Shown: positions 8,914 through 17,243 of the stretch, piece after piece
How positions within the stretch are numbered: the first letter of the stretch is position 1
Layout: each line of letters opens with the position of its first letter
NCBI GenBank assembly: GCA_964522665.1
Contig: CAZFVY010000001.1
Coordinates: 62,001 to 126,000, forward strand
Length of the DNA: 64,000 nt
Source of the DNA: CAZFVY01 sp964522665
GTDB lineage: Bacteria; Verrucomicrobiota; Verrucomicrobiia; Limisphaerales; CAZFVY01
Direction of reading: 5' to 3'
The notes under the pieces: generated by a model
What the model was told of the DNA's origin: nothing
The model's input: only the letters and a program-made list of their open reading frames with translations
Database searches by the model: none
Position numbers and translations under genes: made by a program

Positions 8914-11004
8914 TCAGATGCTCTTCTTCTTCCCGGTCAACTCGTCGGCCAACGCGCCGGCGTCATACACCTTGCGCAGCGCCTCGGTGATCGCCAAAGA
9001 ATGAACGGCCAGCGCGCGCGCCTGCGTTTCCGTGTAGCTGTAATCGAGCACGAGCGACTGCAGGTTCCCGTCGAAAATGATGCCGACGAACTCGGCGTTC
9101 TTGTTGATCACCGGGCTGCCGGAATTCCCGCCGATGATGTCCGCGGTGCTGACGAAGTTGAACGGCGTGGCCAGGTTGAGGCGGTCCTTGCGCTTGATCC
9201 AACGCTCGGGAAGGTCAAACGGCGGTTTGAACTTTTGGCTCGCGGCGCGCTCGTAAAGACCCGCCATCGTGGTCTGAAACGGAATCTGCTGCCCGAGTTC
9301 TTCGTAACCCTTCACGACGCCGTACGCCAGGCGCAGGGTGAAGGTCGCGTCCGGATAGGAACTGGTTCCTTCGAGCGCGAACTTAGCCCGCGAGATTTGC
9401 GCGTGCGCCTGCTGCTTGGTCTCGCTCTCCGCCTCGATGGTCTGCCGCAATTCCCGCGCCTGTTGATCGACGATCCGCGCCAATTCGATCATCGGGTCGT
9501 GGGCCACATCGACGGCCGCTTGCCCTTCGGCGTAAAGCTTCTTGCGGAAGGCCACGTCTTTCACTTTCGTGCCGAGCGCCAGCTCGGTCGCCCGTTGGCG
9601 CGGCGATTTGCCGGCCAGAACTTTCTGCGTGAGCGGCGTCGAGGCGCCGAGCTGCTCCGTAAGCGACGTCAGCGCGTCCGCCAACTGAAGTTGCTCCAGG
9701 TCGTCGTAGATCGGTTCCTCGGAGAAGAGCTGGAATTCGAGCGATTCACGGGCCGAATCGCGGAACTCGCGCAGCCGTTCGCCATTCGGCTTGGGCCGTT
9801 CCTCGGCGGCCCGCAGCAAAGTCCGCGCGATGCTGAAAAGCGTGCAACGCAGGCCGCGACCGCCTTCGAGTAAATTGTAGCCGCGCGCGTGCTCGGCAAT
9901 CACCCGTTGGGCCTTCTCGATGCGGTCCCAGGCGCCCGCGACCTCTTTCAATTCTGGTTTAGCCGCGACCGCTTGCCGCAGTTTCTCCTCGTCGGCCCGC
10001 TTGTTGGCGAACAGCGCGGGATCGAGCAGGCCGGCCAGTCCACCGTCATAGGCCTTGCGGCTATTCTGAACGCTGAACAGGGCCTCGCGCGCGCGCCGGG
10101 CGTTCTCCTCGCTCCGGGCGCTATAGGCGGTCAGCAAAACCTCCTGGCGGTAGAGCCACTGCAGGGCGGTCGGCACTTGGCGATCGCGCGCGTACTCCAG
10201 TTCGGCCACCGTAAAGAGCCGGCTGGTCCGGCCGGGATGGCCGGAGACAAAGATCAATTCGTTGTCCGCGGCGCCCGCCTGGCTCCACTTGAGGTAATTC
10301 GTGATCTTGGCCGGCTGCCCGTTTTCGTAGGCGCGGAAAAAACAAATATCGAGATCGAACCGCGGGTATTCGAAGTTATCTGGATCGCCCCCGAAGAAGG
10401 CGATTTGCTGCTCCGGCGCGAAAACCAGCCGGACGTCGGTGTACTTCTTGAAACGGTAAAGTTGATACTCGCCGCCCTGATAAAGCGTGACGACGTCGCT
10501 GCGCAGGCCGGTTTGATCGAGCGATTCCTTTTCGATGGCGGCCATGACCCCGCGCCGCGCGGCAAAGGCCTCCCCCGGGCTCAGCTCCGGCTTCACGGCC
10601 GCGTTCACCCGTTCAGTGACGTCCTGAATGCTCATCAGGACGTTCAACTCCAGGTCGAGGCACCGCTTCTCCTGGTCGTGGGCGCGAGCGTAAAACCCGT
10701 CGTGCAGATAGTTATGATCTTTGTCGCCGAACTTTTGCAGCGCGTCCGCCCCGACGTGATGGTTGGACATCACCAGACCATCCGGCGAGACAAACGAGCC
10801 GGAGCCACCGCTATTGAACCGCACGGAGGACTTTTGGACGTGCTCCAACCATTGATCCGTGACGTCAAACCCGTAGCGCTCCTTGAGCCGCTCACGGGGC
10901 GGAGAATTAAAGAGCCACATCCCTTCGTCCCCGCGGACGTCGGCGGCGGACCCGATCAACATAGAGGCAAGCATAGTGGCGAAGAGAAAGTGGCGAGTTT
11001 TCAT
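8914..11004 (-). CDS. S46-family dipeptidyl-peptidase (DPP7/DPP11-like), exported
   Basis: The start was set at the ATG at 11004 because it opens a signal peptide (MKTRHFLFATMLASMLIGSA) with mature residues DEGMWLF. The open frame extends to 11070 without signal character. 696 residues, typical for S46. The chymotrypsin-like halves show the catalytic His in MSNHHVGADAL (H82/H83) and the nucleophile Ser in GGNSGSPVINKN. The residue after FD in IIFDGN is Gly; from memory of the family, Gly here marks DPP7-type hydrophobic P1 preference and Arg marks DPP11. The enzyme removes dipeptides from oligopeptides in the periplasm, and could process products of the nearby secreted sedolisin. Confidence 0.92.
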   Translation of the reverse strand: MKTRHFLFATMLASMLIGSAADVRGDEGMWLFNSPPRERLKERYGFDVTDQWLEHVQKSSVRFNSGGSGSFVSPDGLVMSNHHVGADALQKFGDKDHNYLHDGFYARAHDQEKRCLDLELNVLMSIQDVTERVNAAVKPELSPGEAFAARRGVMAAIEKESLDQTGLRSDVVTLYQGGEYQLYRFKKYTDVRLVFAPEQQIAFFGGDPDNFEYPRFDLDICFFRAYENGQPAKITNYLKWSQAGAADNELIFVSGHPGRTSRLFTVAELEYARDRQVPTALQWLYRQEVLLTAYSARSEENARRAREALFSVQNSRKAYDGGLAGLLDPALFANKRADEEKLRQAVAAKPELKEVAGAWDRIEKAQRVIAEHARGYNLLEGGRGLRCTLFSIARTLLRAAEERPKPNGERLREFRDSARESLEFQLFSEEPIYDDLEQLQLADALTSLTEQLGASTPLTQKVLAGKSPRQRATELALGTKVKDVAFRKKLYAEGQAAVDVAHDPMIELARIVDQQARELRQTIEAESETKQQAHAQISRAKFALEGTSSYPDATFTLRLAYGVVKGYEELGQQIPFQTTMAGLYERAASQKFKPPFDLPERWIKRKDRLNLATPFNFVSTADIIGGNSGSPVINKNAEFVGIIFDGNLQSLVLDYSYTETQARALAVHSLAITEALRKVYDAGALADELTGKKKSI

Positions 11005-11176
11005 AAGGCAGCTTTTGGATTTAGTCGCTGTGCCAAAGGTGGGGTCTGCCGCGCAGAAATTCAAACGCAAACAATGAGCGAGTTGTTAACCAAAAACGGA
11101 CCAGGCCGCCCGCGGTTGCATTCCACCCGCGCGGCTGAGCCAGCGGGCCGGACAATGGCGGTTTCAAAATGCCGCC

Positions 11177-11524
11177 TCAGAGCGGCAGATGTTCGACGTG
11201 GTTGGCCAGGTCCTCGGGCTGCGCCTGTTCCGCGATCAGGGCGAGGTCGAGCACGCATTGCGGAACCGAGACCCGCAATTGATTCGCAAATATGATTCCG
11301 GCAAACGGCGTCGATTTACGCTGCCAGGCGGCGCCAATTCTCAGAAACTCCTGATCCCGCGTAAAGAGGACTCGGCCCAACGCCGTGGCGCGGGTGAGAA
11401 TCGTGAAATAGTCGGCCCGCGGGTGATCGTCATCTTGCGCGGTGAGAATCGCCACCTTTCGGGCGCGCAATCCATCCGTGATGCCTCGCGGCACATGGAT
11501 GTCGAGGTAAAGCGGGAGGCTCAA
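11177..11524 (-). CDS. DUF5615-family PIN-like toxin candidate
   Basis: 115 residues. YLDIHVPRG near the N-terminus and LFTRDQEFLRIGAAW in the middle supply the acidic residues of a PIN/Mut7-C-like nuclease core; AQDDDHPRAD is the connecting acidic loop. DUF5615 proteins are usually encoded next to DUF433 proteins, as here: the start codon overlaps the stop of the DUF433 gene by 4 bases (ATGA). By family association this is the RNase toxin of a type II-like pair. Activity is inferred, not shown. Confidence 0.85.
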   Translation of the reverse strand: MSLPLYLDIHVPRGITDGLRARKVAILTAQDDDHPRADYFTILTRATALGRVLFTRDQEFLRIGAAWQRKSTPFAGIIFANQLRVSVPQCVLDLALIAEQAQPEDLANHVEHLPL

Positions 11525-11832
11525 GGGCGTCGCGCTGGCCGCACGCGCTGGCGCAAGGGCGAATCCGCCGTGGTCGCCGCCTGCTTTTCGGCTTCCGCGC
11601 GTTGGTGCTTGAGTTGCGGATCAATCGTGCCCTTATGGTCGTAGTAATAACCCAGGGCGGCGTAAATCTGGGCCAGGGTCAAGTCCGGGTGTTGGCGGTG
11701 CATTTCGTCGGCGCTCCAACCGTAGGCGACGTGGTCGAGCGCCAGGTCGAGCACCTTGACCCGCGTGTTATCGACCCAGAGGACCCCAGACTCGTCCCGG
11801 TATATGTGAGCAATCGGTTCAGCCGTTCGCAT
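11521..11832 (-). CDS. DUF433-family antitoxin candidate
   Basis: 103 residues. The core IYRDESGVLWVDNTRVKVLDLAL...AYGWSADEMHRQHPDLTLAQIYAALGYYYDH matches the DUF433 pattern, a winged-helix-like DNA-binding domain seen in antitoxins. The C-terminus is an Arg/Pro-rich tail (RQRVRPARRP). It is the first gene of the pair and is coupled to the DUF5615 gene, the usual antitoxin-first order. Autoregulation is likely but no operator was identified. Confidence 0.85.
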   Translation of the reverse strand: MRTAEPIAHIYRDESGVLWVDNTRVKVLDLALDHVAYGWSADEMHRQHPDLTLAQIYAALGYYYDHKGTIDPQLKHQRAEAEKQAATTADSPLRQRVRPARRP

Positions 11833-11898
11833 GCGCCGGTAAAGTAGTGCGCGCGGTCCGGTCTGTCAAAGTCCCGCGCAAGATTGAATTCACGACCG

Positions 11899-12618
11899 TC
11901 AACGCCACAACCAAGTCAACAACGGCGCCAACGCCAGGCTCGGCAAGTAGTCGGCCACTTCGATCTTTTTCAATTCCAAAATAAGCATCGCCAGGCAAAA
12001 AATCAAAAGCCCGCCGGTCGCGTTCAGCGAATCGAGCATTGGCCCGTCGTGCAAATAAGGCTCCAGTCGCGCCGCCAGCAAGGTGATGCTTCCCTGATAC
12101 GCCACGACGGGAATCACCGAGAGCATTACCGTCCAGCCAAACGTGTTGATGAACGCCATCGTCGCCAGCCCATCCATCAACCCCTTAAGCGCCAGCGTCC
12201 GATAGTCATTATTCAACCCATCTTGCAATGCCCCCAGGATCGCCATCGGCCCCACGCAAAAGAGCAGCGTGCAGGTCACAAAACCGTCCCCCGCCGACTC
12301 CGAAACGCCGGGCGCGCTCCGCGCCATCACGCGTTTGGCGTAACGGCCCAGTTGGTTCAACCCGCGTTGAATGCGCAGCAACTTTCCGATCACATTACCC
12401 AACCCGAGCGCCACGACCACAATCGTCATTTGTTTGAGCAAGTGCAGGCAGGGTCCGTTGACCGATTTCCAGGTCAAGCTCAAGCCGACCCAAACCGTCA
12501 AGGCCCCCAGGCAAATCTTAATCCGCGACTGAACGGTGGTCGGAATGCTGCGACTGACCGTCAAGCCCGCCGCGCCACCCGCGAGAATCCCCAACGCATT
12601 AAGCAGTGTGCCGATCAT
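11899..12618 (-). CDS. DUF554 family integral membrane protein
   Basis: 239 residues, beginning MIGTLLNALGILAGGAAGL, the usual DUF554 opening. About six hydrophobic segments are visible, including ICLGALTVWVGLSLTW, TIVVVALGLGNVIGKLL, VTCTLLFCVGPMAILGALQDG, MAFINTFGWTVMLSVIPVVAY and SLALAPLLTWLW. The motif FCVGPMAILGALQDG is strongly conserved in the family (E. coli YdfK/YqgA). Function is unknown; a transport role is often assumed. A GC-rich hairpin lies 41 bases upstream of the start. Confidence 0.9.
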   Translation of the reverse strand: MIGTLLNALGILAGGAAGLTVSRSIPTTVQSRIKICLGALTVWVGLSLTWKSVNGPCLHLLKQMTIVVVALGLGNVIGKLLRIQRGLNQLGRYAKRVMARSAPGVSESAGDGFVTCTLLFCVGPMAILGALQDGLNNDYRTLALKGLMDGLATMAFINTFGWTVMLSVIPVVAYQGSITLLAARLEPYLHDGPMLDSLNATGGLLIFCLAMLILELKKIEVADYLPSLALAPLLTWLWR

Positions 12619-12658
12619 CGGTTATGGCTCAGGAAGCAGGTCTGGCGAGCCGCGAAAG

Positions 12659-12692
12659 CCCGAGGCCGTCCCGCGCCGCGGGACAGCTCGGG
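12659..12692. repeat. GC-rich inverted repeat upstream of the DUF554 gene
   Basis: CCCGAG (12659-12664) pairs with CTCGGG (12687-12692), and GTCCCGC (12668-12674) pairs perfectly with GCGGGAC (12678-12684) around a GCC loop. It would fall in the 5' leader of the DUF554 mRNA, or could be a dispersed repeat. Confidence 0.5.
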
Positions 12693-12712
12693 GCTTCTCG
12701 GCCCCGCGCCGC

Positions 12713-12760
12713 GCATACTTCCCATTCTTCCCGACAGTCCCATTCCTCGCATAAGTTCCC
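12713..12760. repeat. degenerate short tandem repeat of GAATGGGA-type units
   Basis: On the minus strand this reads as successive units around GAATGGGA (GGAATGGGACTG, GGGAAGAATGGGAAG). The 12-mer GGGAAGAATGGG recurs at 45855-45894 in another intergenic region. This looks like a decayed minisatellite. Confidence 0.4.
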
Positions 12761-12897
12761 CGCTCGGCGACCACCCCCCGCCAACCAAACCCAGCATGAC
12801 CCGGGCAGGAGCCAGCCTTTTTTGCGCGCGAGAAAATCATCGTTGTAAATTGATCGTTGCAATTGTCCCCGGGTGTCGGCAAGTTTTATCCCTGGTT

Positions 12898-12975
12898 CGG
12901 GGCGTAGCGTAGCCTGGCTAGCGCGCGTGGTTCGGGTCCACGAGGTCGTGAGTTCAAATCTCACCGCCCCGACCA
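12898..12975 (+). tRNA. tRNA-Pro, anticodon CGG
   Basis: Complete cloverleaf. The acceptor stem pairs CGGGGCG (12898-12904) with CGCCCCG (12965-12971). The D-stem is GCGT/GCGC. The anticodon stem is CGTGG/CCACG with loop TTCGGGT, so the anticodon CGG is at 12933-12935 and reads codon CCG. The variable loop has 5 bases, the T-stem is GTGAG/CTCAC with loop TTCAAAT, the discriminator is A, and CCA is encoded (12973-12975). CCG is a frequent Pro codon in this GC-rich genome. Confidence 0.97.
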
Positions 12976-13096
12976 TTTTCTTCTCACTCTCTCATTCTGC
13001 TCGCGTCCCTCGAACAGAACCCGGTTACCCCACGCCCCTGTCACGGGTTCAGGCTTGGTTCCGAGAACACTCCCGCGCAGCGCCGCCTGAAACGCA

Positions 13097-13124
13097 ACCG
13101 CCCCCACCTTTCGGTGAGGGCGGT
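13097..13124 (-). terminator. hairpin, candidate terminator of the DUF4097 gene
   Basis: ACCGCCCCCACC (13097-13108) pairs with GGTGAGGGCGGT (13113-13124) with one mismatch and a TTTC loop. It lies 50 bases past the stop of the minus-strand gene ending at 13175 and faces the tRNA gene. On the minus strand it is followed by TTGCGTTT, a weak T-tract, so intrinsic termination is plausible but not certain. Confidence 0.55.
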
Positions 13125-13174
13125 CGCGAAGCCGGTGGGAAATGTTCTGGCGGGGCCGGGAGCAGGGCTGGCTC

Positions 13175-14203
13175 TTACAACCGTTCCAAATGAATGCTGC
13201 CACCGCTGGTGCGCAGGACCAATTCTTTGCCGCCGCTGTTAAGCTTTCCCTTCAGGACATTGTGCCGTTGCTGGCCGATGATCGTCGTGGTGACCGGCAG
13301 GTCCGTGTGAACGCCCCCGCCGCTGGTTTCGGCGTCGATGTTAAGGGCGGCGGACTCGAGCACCTTGACCGTGATGCCGCCGCCGGAAGTCGCCAGGCGG
13401 CAATCGCCCGTCGGTTGCGCGGCCAGGACGGCGGAAATGGAGCCGCCGGAGGTCGAGGCGTCGATATTGCCCAGCGCCTGCTCCACGGTAATGCCGCCGC
13501 CGCTGGTGTGGGCAGTCACGTCGCCTTTATATGCTTTGATATGGATCGATCCCCCGGAGGTGTCGGCAGAAACGGTCCCCTCGCCTTCGCCGATTTCGAT
13601 GCCGCCGCCCGAGGTTTCAATTCGGGCGCGTCCCTGGCAGCCGGCCAGGTGAATGCTGCCGCCCGAAGTGTGGGCGTCCACCGGGCCGCGAATTCGGCCG
13701 ATGCGCAACCCGCCGCCAGAGGTCCGGAGCCGGACGTCGCCGGTCAAATCCGAGACCGTGATACCACCCCCACCCGTCTTCAAATCAACATCGAACTTTT
13801 CGGGAACCGAAATCACATAACGAACCTCGAAGCGCCGATGATCACTGCTCCAGAGGCTCCAGTTGAAGCCCTGCCGTTTCCCGCGGCCGCGGACGGTCAC
13901 GGTGTTGCCATCCTGGTCGAGCGTCAACGTGTGCTCGTCCAACGCCTCCTGCGCGCGAGACTCGGTCAGCGCGGTTGATTTGCGGAACACTTCAACCCGC
14001 ACCTCCGTTCCCTTCCCCGAGGTCACTTCGATCGAGCCCCGATCGGAATCGACGACCAAACGGCCGCCCGGGGTCACCGTAAACGTTTTGAGCGCGTTGC
14101 CTTCCACCGTCGCGGCGAAGGCTCCGACGCCCCCGAGGGCCAAAAGGAGGAGCGCGCAGGGCAACGGATATTGCGGCGGACGGACGAGGGGAAATAGTTT
14201 CAT
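13175..14203 (-). CDS. DUF4097 beta-repeat protein, exported
   Basis: 342 residues. A signal peptide (residues ~1-31, hydrophobic PLPCALLLLALGGVGAFA) is followed by GGRLVVDSDRGSIEVTSG. A parallel-beta-like domain then repeats the motif TSGGG(I/S) about every 16-20 residues from residue ~150 to the end. The regular spacing predicts a beta-solenoid. DUF4097 proteins are often found with ECF sigma and anti-sigma genes and are sometimes called putative adhesins; the biochemical role is unknown. It is the last gene of the minus-strand run starting at the ECF sigma gene, separated from the HEAT gene by 250 bases holding a strong hairpin. Confidence 0.88.
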   Translation of the reverse strand: MKLFPLVRPPQYPLPCALLLLALGGVGAFAATVEGNALKTFTVTPGGRLVVDSDRGSIEVTSGKGTEVRVEVFRKSTALTESRAQEALDEHTLTLDQDGNTVTVRGRGKRQGFNWSLWSSDHRRFEVRYVISVPEKFDVDLKTGGGGITVSDLTGDVRLRTSGGGLRIGRIRGPVDAHTSGGSIHLAGCQGRARIETSGGGIEIGEGEGTVSADTSGGSIHIKAYKGDVTAHTSGGGITVEQALGNIDASTSGGSISAVLAAQPTGDCRLATSGGGITVKVLESAALNIDAETSGGGVHTDLPVTTTIIGQQRHNVLKGKLNSGGKELVLRTSGGSIHLERL

Positions 14204-14359
14204 AGGAGTCAGAGAATTGATTTCGCGTGGTATCGTTTCAGTCGGGGCGACAAATAGACGCCGGTAGCGTTGGTCACCCGTTCATCTACCAATACCCATA
14301 AAGCGTCCAAAAGGTTTCAAGAAACTTTCGGACAACGCGCGGCGCCTCTTATTAGTCGC

Positions 14360-14390
14360 CCGCCCCGGGGCCAGAGCAACCCCGGGGCGG
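14360..14390 (-). promoter_or_regulatory. perfect 11-bp GC-rich stem-loop between HEAT and DUF4097 genes
   Basis: CCGCCCCGGGG (14360-14370) pairs perfectly with CCCCGGGGCGG (14380-14390) around a 9-base loop. It lies 63 bases downstream of the HEAT gene on the minus strand and 156 bases upstream of the DUF4097 gene. No T-run follows, so attenuation or mRNA 3'-end protection is as likely as termination. Confidence 0.5.
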
Positions 14391-14453
14391 TGAATCGTAA
14401 CGTTATGGCAATCATCTAATACTGAGATGGTTGCAGTAATCCCGACGGGCGCG

Positions 14454-15752
14454 CTAACGCGTCAGAACCTCTTCAAAAAAGGCCAGCGCCCGGTCGTCAT
14501 GCGATTGACCAAGCCAAAAAATCGCCTCTTTGCGCGCCTCGCGGCTGCGGTTGGTTTTCGCCACTTGAATCAGCTTGGGCACCCCTTCATCCTGCGGCAA
14601 TTGGCTGAGGCCAAAGATGGCCTTCTTTTTGATCTCCACGTCCGGATCGTTTTCGGCGGCGTCCGCGATCGCTTCGGTGGCTTTCTTGCCCGCCTTTTGT
14701 GACAGCCAGAAAAGAGCCTCCTTGCGCGCCTCGCGATTGGAGTTCGATTTCGCGGCTTCGATGAGTTTGGGAACCCCTTCGTCCTGCTTCAATTGGCTCA
14801 GCGCAAAGATCGCCTTTTTCCTCACTTCCGCGTCGGGATCATTATTAACTGCTTCGCCAATTGCGTCCGCCGCCTCACGGCCCCCCTTCTGCGAAAGCCA
14901 GAACAAAGCCTGGCCGCGAATGTGCCGGCTGCGGTCGTGCCGGGCGACGTCGATCATCGTCGCGAGCGCCTCGGGAACCTTGCTGATCGAAAGCGCGAAG
15001 ACGCACTGGTCGCGAACGTTGTCGCTCGGGTCGTCGTGAACCAGCCGGCGCAGAACCTCGTAGCCGGCTTGGCCGCGCACGTTCCCGAGCCAGAAGGCCG
15101 TGTCTTTCCGCAACTGCTCCGGCTGGCTCGGCTCGACGAAATGCGCCAGCGCGCGATCGGCGGCCGCGTCGCCGTGCAGCGCAATCGCGGTGACCGCGTT
15201 CTCCCGGAGCCGGCGCTCGGGGCCACGCTCGTCAGCGCCACTCTTGACCAACCCGGCCAGCCATTCGACGCTCTCCTTCGGCTCCACGCCCGTCAGCCAG
15301 TTGAACGGCAGTCCGCCCACGTCCAATTCACAGTCCTCAGAAAATACGCGAAGTTTGCCGACGCGATGATCCGCGACGCGAAACACTACCACGACGCGCG
15401 CCGAGCCGGAGTGGTCGTGCTCATCATCATTTTGGAAGTTCAGACCGTCGTCGCGGCCTTCGAGGAGGCAGCGCCCGTGGCGGACATTCGCCGGAACCCG
15501 TCGCTCCTCGCCCGAGTAACAGCAGATATGGTGGTTGCCGGCGACCGCCGGAACGGAGTAGCCGATCCAGGCGGGGCCAGCCTCGGCTTCGACCAAACTA
15601 TGCAGGGTCCTCTCCAGCCCGCCGGTGATGGCGTGAGACTGCAACTTGGCGTTGGTGAGCTTCGGTTCTTGCGCGAGAGCGGAGGCAGCGACGAGTCCGG
15701 TGACGGCGCCGCTCACGACGCGGAGGATTCGATGAAACAGGTTGTTTCGCAT
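14454..15752 (-). CDS. exported HEAT-repeat protein
   Basis: 432 residues with a signal peptide (residues 1-27, ending ASALAQ). The N-terminal ~150 residues are unassigned and include a Cys pair (HHICCYSGE). From residue ~165 there are about eight HEAT/PBS-lyase-like repeats of 30-31 residues with the recurring pattern D(P/V)R+KAxFWLSQ. The last four are nearly identical pairs (RKEALFWLSQKAG, KKKAIFGLSQLPQDEG), a sign of recent internal duplication. Such repeats form a protein-binding solenoid. The gene is 25 bases after the second HEAT gene, in the ECF sigma cluster. Confidence 0.85.
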   Translation of the reverse strand: MRNNLFHRILRVVSGAVTGLVAASALAQEPKLTNAKLQSHAITGGLERTLHSLVEAEAGPAWIGYSVPAVAGNHHICCYSGEERRVPANVRHGRCLLEGRDDGLNFQNDDEHDHSGSARVVVVFRVADHRVGKLRVFSEDCELDVGGLPFNWLTGVEPKESVEWLAGLVKSGADERGPERRLRENAVTAIALHGDAAADRALAHFVEPSQPEQLRKDTAFWLGNVRGQAGYEVLRRLVHDDPSDNVRDQCVFALSISKVPEALATMIDVARHDRSRHIRGQALFWLSQKGGREAADAIGEAVNNDPDAEVRKKAIFALSQLKQDEGVPKLIEAAKSNSNREARKEALFWLSQKAGKKATEAIADAAENDPDVEIKKKAIFGLSQLPQDEGVPKLIQVAKTNRSREARKEAIFWLGQSHDDRALAFFEEVLTR

Positions 15753-15777
15753 AGACGTTTGCGAGTGCTCGAGCCGA

Positions 15778-17118
15778 TTATTTATTGAGGATTTCCAGCA
15801 GATAATCGGCGCCCTCTTTCGACTGCATGATCGAGATTTGTTCGACGAACTTCTTCTTCAAGTCCGGGTCGGTCTCCTTGCGGGCCAGCTCGACCAGCGC
15901 CTTGGCGTTGCCCTGCATGAAGAGCGATTCAATCACCACCTTGCGGATGGTCTTGTCCTTGTCCGATCGATAAATCTCGACCAAACCCGCGGCGGCCTTG
16001 GCTCCCTCCATCGGTCCCAGCGCCCGGACCGCGTGCCGGCGCAGCTCCGGGTCTTTCTCGTTGCGGGCCAGCTCGATCAGTTTCTCCGGGTTGCCGCTCG
16101 TAAACATCGCGTCTATGATTTTCTTTTTCGCGTCGAGGGCGGTCTCGGTTTGATACAACTGCGAAAGCTCGTCGGAAGCGTTCAGCACGCCGAGTTGCTC
16201 GATCGCGTCGCGGCGCAGTTTCTCGTCCTTTTCACCCTTGGCCATGGCGAAGAGGTGCTCCCGGTCGCCCCCGACCATGAAGTAGCCGAGGATCGCCCGC
16301 TTGACCTTCGCGTCCGAGGAGGAGGCATAGACTTCGGCCAGCGTTTGCCGGCTCTCCTTGCCGCCAAACAGCGCGAGATACTCCAGCGCCTTCAGCTGCA
16401 CGTCCGGGTTGGACTTGCCGCGGGCGAAATTGCCTACGATCTCCCGCGCCTTCGGCGAGTCGCTCTGGCTCAGGACAAACAACGCCCGTTCCTTGATTTT
16501 CGGCGATTGATTGCCTTTCAACAGTTTTTCGAGCATCGGCAAGGCCCGCTCGGCGTCCGATTCCATCAGCCCGTTTAAGGCCATCAACTTCAGGTCTTCG
16601 TCCGACTCAGCGTCGGGATTGCCGGGCTGGCCGCCGGCCTGGCGCGCCTCGGCTTCCAGGGCTTTCGCGTCGTCCGACCAGCGGCTCTCGGGATAAGTCT
16701 TGCTCAGTTCCGCCAAGGTCTTCACCGCCTGCTCGCGTTTTCCGAGCTTGTTCTCGATGTACGCCTTCCAATAAAACGCTCCGTCCCCACGTTCACCGCC
16801 GGCCTTGGCCAATTCATCAAACGCGCGCGCCGCCTCGCTGAGTTGGTGATGCTCCATCAGTTGCAACGCGTGTTTATAGGCCATCTCACGATCGTGCTCC
16901 CGGCGTGACTGGTCCCGTTCCTGTCTCTCCTTTTCGTGCGCTTGATCTCTCTTTTCGCGCGCTTGATCCGCTTCCGCGTGCGCTTGATCCGCCGCGGCCT
17001 TGGCCGCCTCAGTCTCGGTTTGGTCAGCGGCCCGCATGCGGGCCGGCGCCGCGGCCAGCGCGAGCGTCAAGAGCAGTGGCAGGAATCGGTTCCATTGGTC
17101 AGTGCTTAATGTTTTCAT
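15778..17118 (-). CDS. exported coiled-coil, TPR-like and HEAT-repeat protein
   Basis: 446 residues. The signal peptide ends near ARMRA (residue ~30). Residues ~32-78 form a highly charged Ala/Glu/Arg/Gln coiled-coil (AEADQAREKRDQAHEKERQ). A TPR-like segment follows (YKHALQLMEHHQLSEAARAF, ~80-150). About eight HEAT repeats from residue ~175 contain NEKDPELRRHAVRALG-type units. The closing segment is EQISIMQSKEGADYLLEILNK. Probably a periplasmic scaffold working with the neighbouring HEAT protein. It lies 125 bases after the anti-sigma gene. Confidence 0.85.
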   Translation of the reverse strand: MKTLSTDQWNRFLPLLLTLALAAAPARMRAADQTETEAAKAAADQAHAEADQAREKRDQAHEKERQERDQSRREHDREMAYKHALQLMEHHQLSEAARAFDELAKAGGERGDGAFYWKAYIENKLGKREQAVKTLAELSKTYPESRWSDDAKALEAEARQAGGQPGNPDAESDEDLKLMALNGLMESDAERALPMLEKLLKGNQSPKIKERALFVLSQSDSPKAREIVGNFARGKSNPDVQLKALEYLALFGGKESRQTLAEVYASSSDAKVKRAILGYFMVGGDREHLFAMAKGEKDEKLRRDAIEQLGVLNASDELSQLYQTETALDAKKKIIDAMFTSGNPEKLIELARNEKDPELRRHAVRALGPMEGAKAAAGLVEIYRSDKDKTIRKVVIESLFMQGNAKALVELARKETDPDLKKKFVEQISIMQSKEGADYLLEILNK

Positions 17119-17243
17119 GTATTTTATGCGTCTCGTCCGGCCGCCGCTCGCCGGGATTGTTGGCCATCTGCGATGGCGCGGCTTAATTCGGATTTTAGTT
17201 AAGGATTACCCACCAGCGTCCAACGCCGGCGCTCTGCGCCTCG

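Noticed and set aside
12857..12889. A -35/-10 pair (TTGCAA ... TTTTAT) upstream of the tRNA
   Set aside because: The spacing is 21 bases, outside the usual 16-18; alternatives match poorly.
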